Shown piece after piece: positions 1 through 5,721 of a stretch of 5,721 nt of DNA. Source of the DNA: an uncultured Actinomycetes bacterium (GTDB taxonomy: Bacteria; Actinomycetota; Actinomycetes; Nanopelagicales; Nanopelagicaceae); NCBI GenBank assembly GCA_903932885.1, contig CAIZHT010000124.1, positions 1 to 5,721 of the forward strand, written 5' to 3'. A program made the translations under genes and the position numbers. The stretch's first letter is position 1, and each line of letters begins with the position of its first letter. The notes beneath the pieces are model-generated. The model saw only the letters and a program-made list of their open reading frames with translations. It made no database searches and was not told where the DNA came from.

Positions 1-960
1 ACTGTCGCTGTTGTAACAGATGGTTCAGCTGTGTTGGGGCTTGGAAATATTGGCCCTGCTGCAGCGCTTCCAGTCATGGAAGGTAAAGCTGCTCTCTTCA
101 AGCGTTTTGCAGATGTTGATGCCTGGCCAGTCTGTATTGATTCCCAAGATGTCGATGAAATCGTTCGCACCGTTCAATTGATTGCTCCCGTTTATGGCGG
201 TATAAATCTCGAAGATATCTCTGCTCCTCGTTGTTTTGAAATCGAACGTCGTCTTCGCGACCTCCTAGATATTCCTGTCTTTCATGATGATCAACATGGA
301 ACCGCAATAGTTGTTTCTGCAGCCCTAAGAAATTCCTTGAAATTAGTAAAGAAGAATCTCTCTGACGTCAAAATTGTAATGAGTGGCGCTGGTGCAGCAG
401 GAACTGCAATCGCACGCCTACTTATTAAGAGTGGCGCTAAAAATATAATTGGTTTTGATAAGGATGGCGTTATTTATCAGGGTACCAAGAGCGATGATCC
501 GATGCGTACCTGGTTTATAGATAATTGCAATCCCGATAATTTCTCCGGCACTATTTCTGAGGCGATGAAGGGGGCCGATATCTTCATTGGCGTCAGCGCG
601 CCAAATGTCATTTCAGAATCCGATGTTGCTTCTATGGCAAAGGATTCAATAGTTTTTGCACTAGCTAACCCAGATCCTGAAATCGATCCGGTTATCGCTC
701 GTAAGTATGCAGCAGTTGTAGCAACAGGTCGAAGCGATCAACCAAATCAGATAAATAATGTTTTAGCTTTTCCTGGAATTTTTCGAGGATTACTTGATGC
801 AAATGCGAGCAAAATTACTGATGAACTTCTCATCGCTGCTGCACATGCAATTGCTGATTGCGTTTCCCCAGAACAACTCAATGCCTCTTTTATTGTTCCA
901 AGTGTTTTTGATTCACACGTTGTCACTGCTGTCGCTGCGGCTGTAAAGAAATCTGTATGA
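1..960 (+). CDS. Malic enzyme (malate dehydrogenase, oxaloacetate-decarboxylating), 5'-truncated by window edge
   Basis: Oxidatively decarboxylates malate to pyruvate and CO2 with NAD(P)+, linking the TCA cycle to pyruvate in the cytoplasm. The reading frame is open from base 1, so the gene starts upstream; a GTG at 31 lies inside the conserved N-domain and is not a credible start. Counting from base 1, the visible 319 residues contain VVTDGSAVLGLGNIG (4-18), the MEGKAALFK segment with the likely catalytic Lys (26-34), the metal-binding acidic residues in GGINLEDI (66-73) and HDDQHGTA (95-102), a dinucleotide-binding glycine motif GAGAAG (129-134), and the family C-terminal signatures ANPDPEI and ATGRSDQPNQINN followed by FPGIFRG. 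Asp153 after the second strand of the Rossmann fold hints at NAD preference, but cofactor choice is not settled by eye. Small bacterial malic enzymes are about 380-410 residues, so roughly 60-90 N-terminal residues are missing. There is no phosphotransacetylase fusion at the C-terminus. The TGA stop overlaps the next ATG. Confidence 0.95.
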   Translation, partial: TVAVVTDGSAVLGLGNIGPAAALPVMEGKAALFKRFADVDAWPVCIDSQDVDEIVRTVQLIAPVYGGINLEDISAPRCFEIERRLRDLLDIPVFHDDQHGTAIVVSAALRNSLKLVKKNLSDVKIVMSGAGAAGTAIARLLIKSGAKNIIGFDKDGVIYQGTKSDDPMRTWFIDNCNPDNFSGTISEAMKGADIFIGVSAPNVISESDVASMAKDSIVFALANPDPEIDPVIARKYAAVVATGRSDQPNQINNVLAFPGIFRGLLDANASKITDELLIAAAHAIADCVSPEQLNASFIVPSVFDSHVVTAVAAAVKKSV

Positions 961-1562
961 TTGAGTTAGCCGCTTCTTTTGACGAGCAATTTTCAACACT
1001 TGCTCCAATAATTCTCTATCTCATTGTTGGCGTAATCGTTTTTGTTGAAACGGGCATCTTGCTCGGTTTCTTCTTACCCGGTGATTCAATTCTTTTTAGT
1101 GCAGGATTAGTGGCCGCGGCTCACAGCGAAGCAAATATCGTCATCTTGATAACAGTTATTTTTATTGCCGCATTTATGGGTGATCAAGTTGGCTTTGTCC
1201 TGGGTCGATTAGTTGGCCGGCCTTATCTAGAGCGTCATTCTTCACCTCGAATACAGCGAATGATTGAACGCTCAGAACGTTTTTATGAACAGACTGGGTG
1301 GTGGGCAGTTGTAGCAGCCCGCTTCTTCCCGTGGCTTCGCACATTTGTGCCGCCAATAGCTGGTGCCTCACATATGAATTACTACAAATTTCTTAGTGCA
1401 AATGTTCTTGGTGCACTTTTGTGGGGAGTTGGAATTACATTGGCGGGATATTACGCAGCAAGTCTGCCGTGGGTAAAGACTTGGTCATACGCAATTGCGG
1501 CTTTCTTTATTGGGGCGTCGCTGGTTTCCGCACTCTGGAACTACTTACGCCACCGACGATAA
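957..1562 (+). CDS. DedA-family (SNARE-associated/VTT domain) integral membrane protein
   Basis: Polytopic inner-membrane protein of the DedA family. These are proton-motive-force-linked proteins implicated in lipid carrier or phospholipid translocation and envelope homeostasis; the exact substrate cannot be read from this sequence. The 201-residue length is typical. Hydrophobic segments lie near residues 15-38, 45-55, 61-86, 117-135 and 146-195. Family residues known to be essential in E. coli YqjA (E39, D51, R130, R136) have counterparts at a constant offset of 8: E31, D43 (in FFLPGDS), R122 and R128 (in ARFFPWLRTFVPPIAGAS). The stretch ending N149-xx-GALLWG is also a family hallmark. The ATG start overlaps the malic enzyme stop as ATGA, with no good Shine-Dalgarno, so translation is probably coupled to the upstream gene. 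The basic tail YLRHRR ends inside the oppositely transcribed permease gene (56-base overlap). Confidence 0.95.
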   Translation: MIELAASFDEQFSTLAPIILYLIVGVIVFVETGILLGFFLPGDSILFSAGLVAAAHSEANIVILITVIFIAAFMGDQVGFVLGRLVGRPYLERHSSPRIQRMIERSERFYEQTGWWAVVAARFFPWLRTFVPPIAGASHMNYYKFLSANVLGALLWGVGITLAGYYAASLPWVKTWSYAIAAFFIGASLVSALWNYLRHRR

Positions 1563-2451
1563 CGCCGAGGTAAGTCATAACAATTCCACTAATGAGATAT
1601 GCGCTGATTTGAACACCATCTGTTGGATATAAAACATCGATTGCAAGTGAGCCAACTAGTTGGCCGCCAACACTAAAGAGTGTGAAATTAAGTACTCCAA
1701 GATGTTGAACAATGGTTGAAGAGAAAGCAATATAGATAACTCCAATTACTCCGCCGGTATAGATCCACCATGGTCCACTTGGTAATGGAACAAGTTCAAT
1801 TCTTTTTGCAAGAATCATGACAATGAGTAGCACCACTAAAAATGTTGTGCCCATAATAAAATTGAGCAGAGAAGTAGTAAAGCTCTGGTGGGAGTATTCA
1901 TTAATCTCCCCGTTCATTGCCCTCTGAATTCCACCAAGGGCACCAGTAATTACTCCAAGAAATACTGCAAACTTAGAGAGATTGCTTGCATCAAGTCGGT
2001 CAAGTACGGAGAGCAGAACAGCTAAAACAGTGATGAGGGCAGCGGCAACCCGGCGCTTTGAGAGTAATTTCTTTCCACCGCCGGTAAGACCAATACGATC
2101 CACAATAAGTGAAGCGGTTGCTTGTCCTGCAATTGATGCCACTGAAAATATTGCAACTCCGATCAACGGAACAATGTGGGTTTGAACGGCAACCCAGGTT
2201 CCACCCAACATGCCTGCAAAAAGTTTCCAGCGAGCAATTTTTTTCTCTTGTACCGCTTCTCGTAAATTGCGAATTCCCTCTTTGATAGAAGGATTAAAAA
2301 AAGAGATGAGAACAATGATGATAAGTCCTGAACCAAAAGAGACTAACGCTGCCTCTAGCCCATTACCGAGTTGATGTGAGAGTTCACCATTTGCGCGCGC
2401 TTGGAGCGCAATGAGAATGCCTGATAGCGCCGCTAAAAAATCAAGACGCAT
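1507..2451 (-). CDS. DMT-superfamily permease, double-length YdcZ/DUF606 (EamA-like) type
   Basis: Predicted inner-membrane transporter of the drug/metabolite transporter superfamily; the substrate is unknown. At 314 residues it has about ten hydrophobic segments and an internal duplication. The first half has QARANGEL (17-24) and GQATASLIVDRIGL (109-122); the second half has the matching QRAMNGEI (176-183) and GQLVGSLAIDVLYP (263-276), with paired Gly-Gln at 109-110/263-264 and Asp at 118/272. E. coli YdcZ is about half this length, so this is the fused tandem form. The ATG at 2451 overlaps the preceding gene's TAA by one base (TAATG) and no Shine-Dalgarno is visible, so reinitiation after the UPF0114 gene is likely. 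The TAA stop lies inside dedA: about 12 residues after the last membrane segment (SSSRVRKPATPQ) plus the end of that segment are encoded antisense to dedA. Last gene of the uup unit. Confidence 0.92.
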   Translation of the reverse strand: MRLDFLAALSGILIALQARANGELSHQLGNGLEAALVSFGSGLIIIVLISFFNPSIKEGIRNLREAVQEKKIARWKLFAGMLGGTWVAVQTHIVPLIGVAIFSVASIAGQATASLIVDRIGLTGGGKKLLSKRRVAAALITVLAVLLSVLDRLDASNLSKFAVFLGVITGALGGIQRAMNGEINEYSHQSFTTSLLNFIMGTTFLVVLLIVMILAKRIELVPLPSGPWWIYTGGVIGVIYIAFSSTIVQHLGVLNFTLFSVGGQLVGSLAIDVLYPTDGVQISAYLISGIVMTYLGVIVGGVSSSRVRKPATPQ

Positions 2452-2981
2452 TAAGCGTGCGTACCGTGGAACTCTCTCTTATCGGCAATCCAATCCATGA
2501 GAGCAAAGAGCACGCCAGATGCAACAAATGTAATGTGAATAACGATTCTCCATTTAGTGCCTCCTCCAACATGATCTTGGCCAGAGAGTTCAATGAAATC
2601 TTTGAGAAGTTCAATAACTGAAATAGCAACGAGTGAACCGATAAGTTTGATTTTCAGACCACTGAAATCAATAGTTCCCATCCAATGTGGTCGATCTTTA
2701 GATTCTGTCGCAACATCGATTCGAGATACAAAGTTCTCGTATCCTGCAAAAATCACCATAAGAATCAAGTTAGCGAGAAGTGTTAGATCAAGAAGGGCAA
2801 GTAAATCAAGTGTGAAAGATTGAGGTGTTGCCTTATCAATCTTCTCTGCTAAATGAATAAATTCGATTATGAATCGATAGCCAAGAAGGGCTAATGCTCC
2901 GACAAGTCCCAAGTACAGAGGGGCCAATAAGAAACGAGAACGGAAGAGAATAACTTCTATGTAATGTGAAATTTTGCCCAT
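2451..2981 (-). CDS. yqhA: YqhA/UPF0114-family membrane protein
   Basis: Small integral membrane protein of the UPF0114 (YqhA) family, whose function is not established. From the ATG it has 176 residues, close to E. coli YqhA (about 164). Numbering from an in-frame TTG two codons upstream (2987), the sequence shows the N-terminal LAPLYLGL motif (21-28), hydrophobic segments near 18-45, 58-83, 113-130 and 147-167, and the strongly conserved GYENFVSRID (82-91), followed by the WMGTIDFSGLK loop. These match the E. coli order: LAP, GYENFVS, WLG-x-D, then a histidine-containing last helix. Start choice is ambiguous. ATG at 2981 fits homologue length but lies 12 bases from the AGGA at 2997-2994; TTG at 2987 has a better 6-base spacing. 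It lies 8-14 bases after the uup stop and its own stop overlaps the permease start, so it is the middle gene of a three-gene unit. Confidence 0.93.
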   Translation of the reverse strand: MGKISHYIEVILFRSRFLLAPLYLGLVGALALLGYRFIIEFIHLAEKIDKATPQSFTLDLLALLDLTLLANLILMVIFAGYENFVSRIDVATESKDRPHWMGTIDFSGLKIKLIGSLVAISVIELLKDFIELSGQDHVGGGTKWRIVIHITFVASGVLFALMDWIADKREFHGTHA

Positions 2982-2993
2982 GTACAAACTTTA

Positions 2994-2997
2994 TCCT
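2994..2997 (-). promoter_or_regulatory. Shine-Dalgarno AGGA for the UPF0114 gene, overlapping the uup stop codon
   Basis: Reading the minus strand, the uup stop TAG (2998-2996) shares its last two bases with AGGA (2997-2994). This is one of the few plausible ribosome binding sites in the window. It lies 6 bases from TTG 2987 and 12 bases from ATG 2981, so it bears directly on start choice and would couple translation of the two genes. Confidence 0.5.
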
Positions 2998-4768
2998 AAG
3001 GCTCGACTTTGAGCGTGGCTTCTAACCACTCTTCTTCGCGAGTGTTGAACTCTGTGTGGGCTTTCTCTAGTTGTTCTGTGATCTCTAATAGTCGTCCGGA
3101 ATCGGACCCCGCCTCTTGTTGTTCTTGCTCTAACTTAGAAATAAGTTCCTTCAGTTTTTCGATTTGTCGCTCCAACCTAACGATATCTTTCTTTATCTGG
3201 CGCTGTTCAGCCGCATTCGATTGGGTTTTCTTGGGGGAATTAGATGCAATTGCAGAACTGATAGATGCTTCACGTTGCTCCAAATACTCATCTACGCCGC
3301 GGGGAAGATCTCGAACTTCTTTATCTCCAAGTAAACCAACAAAGCGATCGCATACTCTTTCTAAAAAGAATCTATCGTGGGAAATCACAAGAAGTGTTCC
3401 TGTATAACTATCGAGCAAATCTTCAAGTTCGTTGAGAGTTTCGATATCAAAATCATTTGTAGGTTCATCAAGTAATAACACGTTCGGACTATCCATCAAT
3501 AAACGAGTGAGTTGAAGACGTCGTCTTTCTCCTCCAGATAAGTCGCCGACTGGGGTCCACTGAGAATCGCGATCAAAACCTAATCTTTCGCACAACTGTG
3601 AGGCAGAAAGTGATTTTCCTTTACCCAGCTCAATGTGGTTTGCAACTTTCTCAACAGCTTCAAGTACGCGCCAGGTTGGGTCAAGTTCAGTGAGATGCTG
3701 CGTAAGAAATGCAGATGCAACTGTTATTCCTGTAACTAATTTGCCACCACTAGGTTTTAGTTCACCGGCTAGCGTGCGCATCAATGTAGTTTTACCAGCG
3801 CCATTGACGCCGACAATTCCTATTCGATCTCCAGGACCAACATTCCATGTCAGATTCTCTATAAGTTCTTTATCGCCAATTTTTACTTGCATATGGTGTG
3901 CTTCATACACCGTATTTCCCAAACGATTGCGAGCAAATTTTAGAAGTTCAGTTTTATCGCGTGGGGCTGGCTCAGCAGAAATAAGTTCGTTGGCAGCATC
4001 CACACGAAATTTTGGTTTTGTTGTACGTGCGGGTGCTCCACGACGCAACCACGCTAACTCTTTACGAATTAGGGCGTTACGTCGGCCATCAAGTACAGAT
4101 GCTTGACGTGATCTTTCTGCTTTAGCTAAAACATAGGCTGAATAACCACCGTCGTATTCTTCAATTTTTCCTCCGACTACTTCCCAGGTTCTATCGGTAA
4201 CGGCATCTAGGAACCAACGATCGTGAGTTACAACTGCAACAGCTAAGTTTTTTCGATTATTCAGATGCTCTGCAAGCCAAGCAACACCTTCAACATCTAA
4301 ATGGTTTGTCGGTTCATCGAGCAGAATTAGGTCAAGGTTTGCAATAAGTAACTTTGCAAGACCTACTCGTCTTTTCTCTCCACCCGATAAAGATTCAAAT
4401 TTTCTTTCAAATAAGTGATCATCAAATCCTCCGAAGAGCCCAGTAAAAACTTCGCGGATACCTGCATCACTTGCCCATTCGTGTGTTGCTGTATCGCCAA
4501 GAACAACATCACGAACAGTGCTTTCTGGATCTGCATAATCAATTTGCGAAAGTATTCCAATGTGCGCAGAGTTAGATCTGGTAACGCGCCCACTATCGGG
4601 TGATTCAATCCCTGCGATAACTTTCATCAAGGTGCTTTTACCGCAACCATTTCGACCGACTATCCCGATTCGATCACCTTCTGATATGCCAATAGACACG
4701 CTATTTAATAGGGCTTTGATATCAAAGGCCTTTGAGACCTCTTCGATATTTACAACGTTGCGCGCCAC
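2996..4768 (-). CDS. uup: ABC-F family ATPase, Uup type (ribosome-associated translation factor)
   Basis: Soluble duplicated ATPase with no membrane domain, of the ABC-F class that binds the ribosome. Uup is linked in E. coli to ribosome assembly/translation and to suppression of transposon precise excision. Domain 1: Walker A GRNGCGKST (38-46), signature LSGGE (127-131), Walker B LLDEPTNHLD (149-158) with catalytic E152, and H182. Domain 2: Walker A GVNGAGKTT (320-328), LSGGE (410-414), LLLDEPTNDFD (431-441) with E435, and H464. Both sites look intact. The inter-domain linker (about 205-290) carries ELAWLRRGAPARTTK (237-251), typical of Uup, and residues about 520-580 form a charged coiled coil like the Uup C-terminal domain; together these favour Uup over antibiotic-resistance or EttA types. 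Length 590 against 635 in E. coli. The start is GTG at 4768, giving the expected opening before NIEEVSKAF; the next Met is beyond Walker A. No Shine-Dalgarno stands before it. First gene of a unit with the UPF0114 and permease genes; divergent from kynU. Confidence 0.95.
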   Translation of the reverse strand: MARNVVNIEEVSKAFDIKALLNSVSIGISEGDRIGIVGRNGCGKSTLMKVIAGIESPDSGRVTRSNSAHIGILSQIDYADPESTVRDVVLGDTATHEWASDAGIREVFTGLFGGFDDHLFERKFESLSGGEKRRVGLAKLLIANLDLILLDEPTNHLDVEGVAWLAEHLNNRKNLAVAVVTHDRWFLDAVTDRTWEVVGGKIEEYDGGYSAYVLAKAERSRQASVLDGRRNALIRKELAWLRRGAPARTTKPKFRVDAANELISAEPAPRDKTELLKFARNRLGNTVYEAHHMQVKIGDKELIENLTWNVGPGDRIGIVGVNGAGKTTLMRTLAGELKPSGGKLVTGITVASAFLTQHLTELDPTWRVLEAVEKVANHIELGKGKSLSASQLCERLGFDRDSQWTPVGDLSGGERRRLQLTRLLMDSPNVLLLDEPTNDFDIETLNELEDLLDSYTGTLLVISHDRFFLERVCDRFVGLLGDKEVRDLPRGVDEYLEQREASISSAIASNSPKKTQSNAAEQRQIKKDIVRLERQIEKLKELISKLEQEQQEAGSDSGRLLEITEQLEKAHTEFNTREEEWLEATLKVEP

Positions 4769-4786
4769 GGTAGGAGAGCGTACCTT
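4758..4786 (+). promoter_or_regulatory. Predicted kynU promoter (-35 TTGCGC, 17-base spacer, -10 TACCTT)
   Basis: TTGCGC (4758-4763) and TACCTT (4781-4786) are separated by 17 bases, the optimal sigma-70/SigA spacing. TACCTT fits the actinobacterial TANNNT -10 pattern and lies exactly 6 bases before the kynU ATG, so transcription would start at or next to the A of the ATG, giving a leaderless mRNA. The -35 lies within the first codons of uup. Individual matches are weak (3 of 6 to TATAAT; TTG plus the fifth-position C for the -35), so the call rests on position and spacing. Confidence 0.45.
4777..4782 (-). promoter_or_regulatory. Predicted -10 element (TACGCT) for the uup unit
   Basis: On the minus strand TACGCT (4782-4777) fits TANNNT and lies 8 bases before the uup GTG, again pointing to a leaderless or nearly leaderless transcript, in line with the lack of a Shine-Dalgarno site. 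It shares its TA (4781-4782) with the opposing kynU -10. No convincing -35 is seen at 16-18 bases; the region that would hold it is the kynU start. The hexamer alone has low information content, so this is tentative. Confidence 0.35.
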
Positions 4787-4792
4787 TGAAGC

Positions 4793-5721
4793 ATGGCTAT
4801 CACTGACCGCGAATACGCACTTGAACTCGATCGAAATGACCCGTTAGCTCATTTTCGTTCACGATTTGTAATTACTGACCCCGATATGTGTTACCTGGAT
4901 GGAAATTCGCTAGGTCGCTTACCGCATTCAACTGTTATCGCCGTCAATGAATATATGACGCAAGAGTGGGGCCGCGAAGTAGTAACAGGGTGGAGCCACT
5001 GGGTAGATGAAGCTCAACCAATCGGTGATCTCATTGGTCGTTCGGCATTAGGTGCCGGTCCAGGACAAATGCTTGCTTGCGATACAACTTCAGTAAATTT
5101 CTATCAATTAGCACTTGCAGCAATCAATGCCCGCCCTGGTCGCAAAACCATCATCACAGATGCAGCAAATTTTCCAACCGATCGATACATTCTTGAAGGA
5201 ATTGCAAAGCAACTTGGACTAAATCTAGTAATTATTGATAATGAAAGCGCTGGTTCGGCAGATTGCGAACGTATCACACCCGAAATTTTAGAAAAATATC
5301 TCAGTGACGACGTGGCTCTGGTAACGCTAGAAGTTATTCAATATAGATCTGGTGCACGAAACGATATAAAGTCATTAACCGATCTCACAAGAAAATATGG
5401 CGCACTACTTCTGTGGGATGCAAGCCATGCTGTTGGCGCTATCGAAATGAATCTCGATGCAAATGGAGCAGACCTTGTTGTTGGTTGTACTTATAAATAT
5501 GGAAACTCGGGTCCCGGTTCACCAGCATGGTTATATGTAAGTAAGAGGATTCAAAAAGAATTACAGGTTCCAATCCAAGGTTGGTTTTCACAAGGAGATC
5601 AATTTGGAATGGGACCAGTTTTTGAACGCGCCGAAGGTATCCGTGGTTATCAAATTGCGAGTCCATCATTGATGGGACTTCGTTGCGTGAAGAGTGCTTT
5701 TGAAATAATTGAAGAAGCGGG
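4793..5721 (+). CDS. kynU: Kynureninase (PLP-dependent), 3'-truncated by window edge
   Basis: Cytoplasmic fold-type I PLP enzyme predicted to hydrolyse kynurenine (or 3-hydroxykynurenine) to anthranilate (or 3-hydroxyanthranilate) and alanine in tryptophan catabolism. The frame is open from ATG 4793 to the window end (309 codons plus 2 bases); kynureninases are about 400-420 residues, so roughly a quarter is missing. Visible motifs: YLDGNSLG (34-41), EWGREVVTGW (58-67), phosphate-site DTTSVN (97-102), NFPTD (126-130), PLP-binding WDASHAVGA (208-216) with D209 and H212, and the Schiff-base lysine K235 in GCTYKYGNSGPG (231-242), then QGWFS (262-266) and EGIRGYQIASPS (281-292). An in-frame TGA at 4787-4789 fixes the start. 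The AGGAG at 4772-4776 is 16 bases away, too far to be a normal Shine-Dalgarno, so leaderless translation is likely. Oddity: IASPS replaces the usual GTPP-type segment near the substrate site. A related class V aminotransferase-fold enzyme is the main alternative. Confidence 0.9.
   Translation, partial: MAITDREYALELDRNDPLAHFRSRFVITDPDMCYLDGNSLGRLPHSTVIAVNEYMTQEWGREVVTGWSHWVDEAQPIGDLIGRSALGAGPGQMLACDTTSVNFYQLALAAINARPGRKTIITDAANFPTDRYILEGIAKQLGLNLVIIDNESAGSADCERITPEILEKYLSDDVALVTLEVIQYRSGARNDIKSLTDLTRKYGALLLWDASHAVGAIEMNLDANGADLVVGCTYKYGNSGPGSPAWLYVSKRIQKELQVPIQGWFSQGDQFGMGPVFERAEGIRGYQIASPSLMGLRCVKSAFEIIEEA

Noticed and set aside
98..307. Minus-strand 69-codon open frame inside the malic enzyme
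   Set aside because: Antisense to conserved malic enzyme motifs, with Arg/His-rich low-plausibility protein and no recognisable domain.
1490..1499. Perfect palindrome CGCAATTGCG in dedA as operator or terminator
   Set aside because: A 10-base palindrome is short, has no loop or T-run, sits in coding sequence and is expected by chance at this scale.
1767..1774. ACCATGGT palindrome in the permease gene
   Set aside because: Too short, within a conserved coding region, and no flanking symmetry extends it.
3009..4106. Two long plus-strand open frames (3009-3407 and 3633-4106) antisense to uup
   Set aside because: Products are Ser/Arg-rich shadows of a fully conserved ABC-F gene, with no domain and no start signals.
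4772..4776. AGGAG as the Shine-Dalgarno for kynU
   Set aside because: It is 16 bases from the ATG, and the in-frame TGA at 4787-4789 excludes an earlier start, so the spacing is too long for normal use.
4560..4847. Plus-strand 95-codon frame crossing the uup/kynU boundary
   Set aside because: It is antisense to the uup N-terminus, including Walker A, then out of frame with kynU; both overlapping genes are clearly real in their own frames.
5439..5669. Minus-strand 76-codon frame within kynU
   Set aside because: Antisense to the conserved PLP-lysine region; no domain or context supports it.
1..5721. Search for mobile elements, CRISPR repeats, tRNA/rRNA, defence genes or a new system
   Set aside because: Nearly every base belongs to one of six recognised families; no repeats, transposase motifs, RNA-gene folds or toxin-antitoxin pairs were seen. 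This looks like ordinary chromosomal core/accessory metabolism DNA.

Overview
The window reads as a piece of a compact, low-to-mid-40s %GC (judged by eye) bacterial chromosome with almost no intergenic DNA. The proteins look actinobacterial: a short bacterial malic enzyme, a DedA protein, a Uup-type ABC-F ATPase and a kynureninase. Combined with modest GC, overlapping genes and scarce Shine-Dalgarno sites, this best fits a streamlined planktonic actinobacterium such as the freshwater acI / Nanopelagicales group. The taxonomic placement is inference; no marker gene here settles it.

Layout. (1) Positions 1-1562, plus strand: the C-terminal ~319 residues of a malic enzyme, whose stop overlaps (ATGA) the start of a DedA-family membrane protein. 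(2) Positions 1507-4768, minus strand: a tight three-gene unit transcribed right to left, uup-like ABC-F ATPase, then a YqhA/UPF0114 membrane protein, then a double-length YdcZ/DUF606-type DMT permease. The permease runs 56 bases into the 3' end of the convergent dedA gene. (3) Positions 4793-5721, plus strand: a kynureninase gene (kynU) that is open to the window edge, so its C-terminus is missing. It is divergent from uup with only 24 bases between the two start codons.

The genes do not form one obvious pathway. Malic enzyme (malate to pyruvate) and kynureninase (tryptophan catabolism, giving alanine and anthranilate) are central or amino-acid metabolism. Uup is a ribosome-associated ATPase. 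The other three are integral membrane proteins, of which two (DedA, YqhA) have incompletely understood roles.

I found no mobile element, CRISPR array, RNA gene or clearly new system. The most interesting structure is regulatory. The 24-bp uup/kynU spacer holds two opposed TANNNT -10-like hexamers sharing the same TA step, each 6-8 bases from its start codon, which suggests a compact bidirectional promoter giving leaderless or near-leaderless mRNAs. Second is the convergent gene overlap at 1507-1562. No gap exceeds 300 bases; the largest non-coding stretch is the 24-base divergent spacer.
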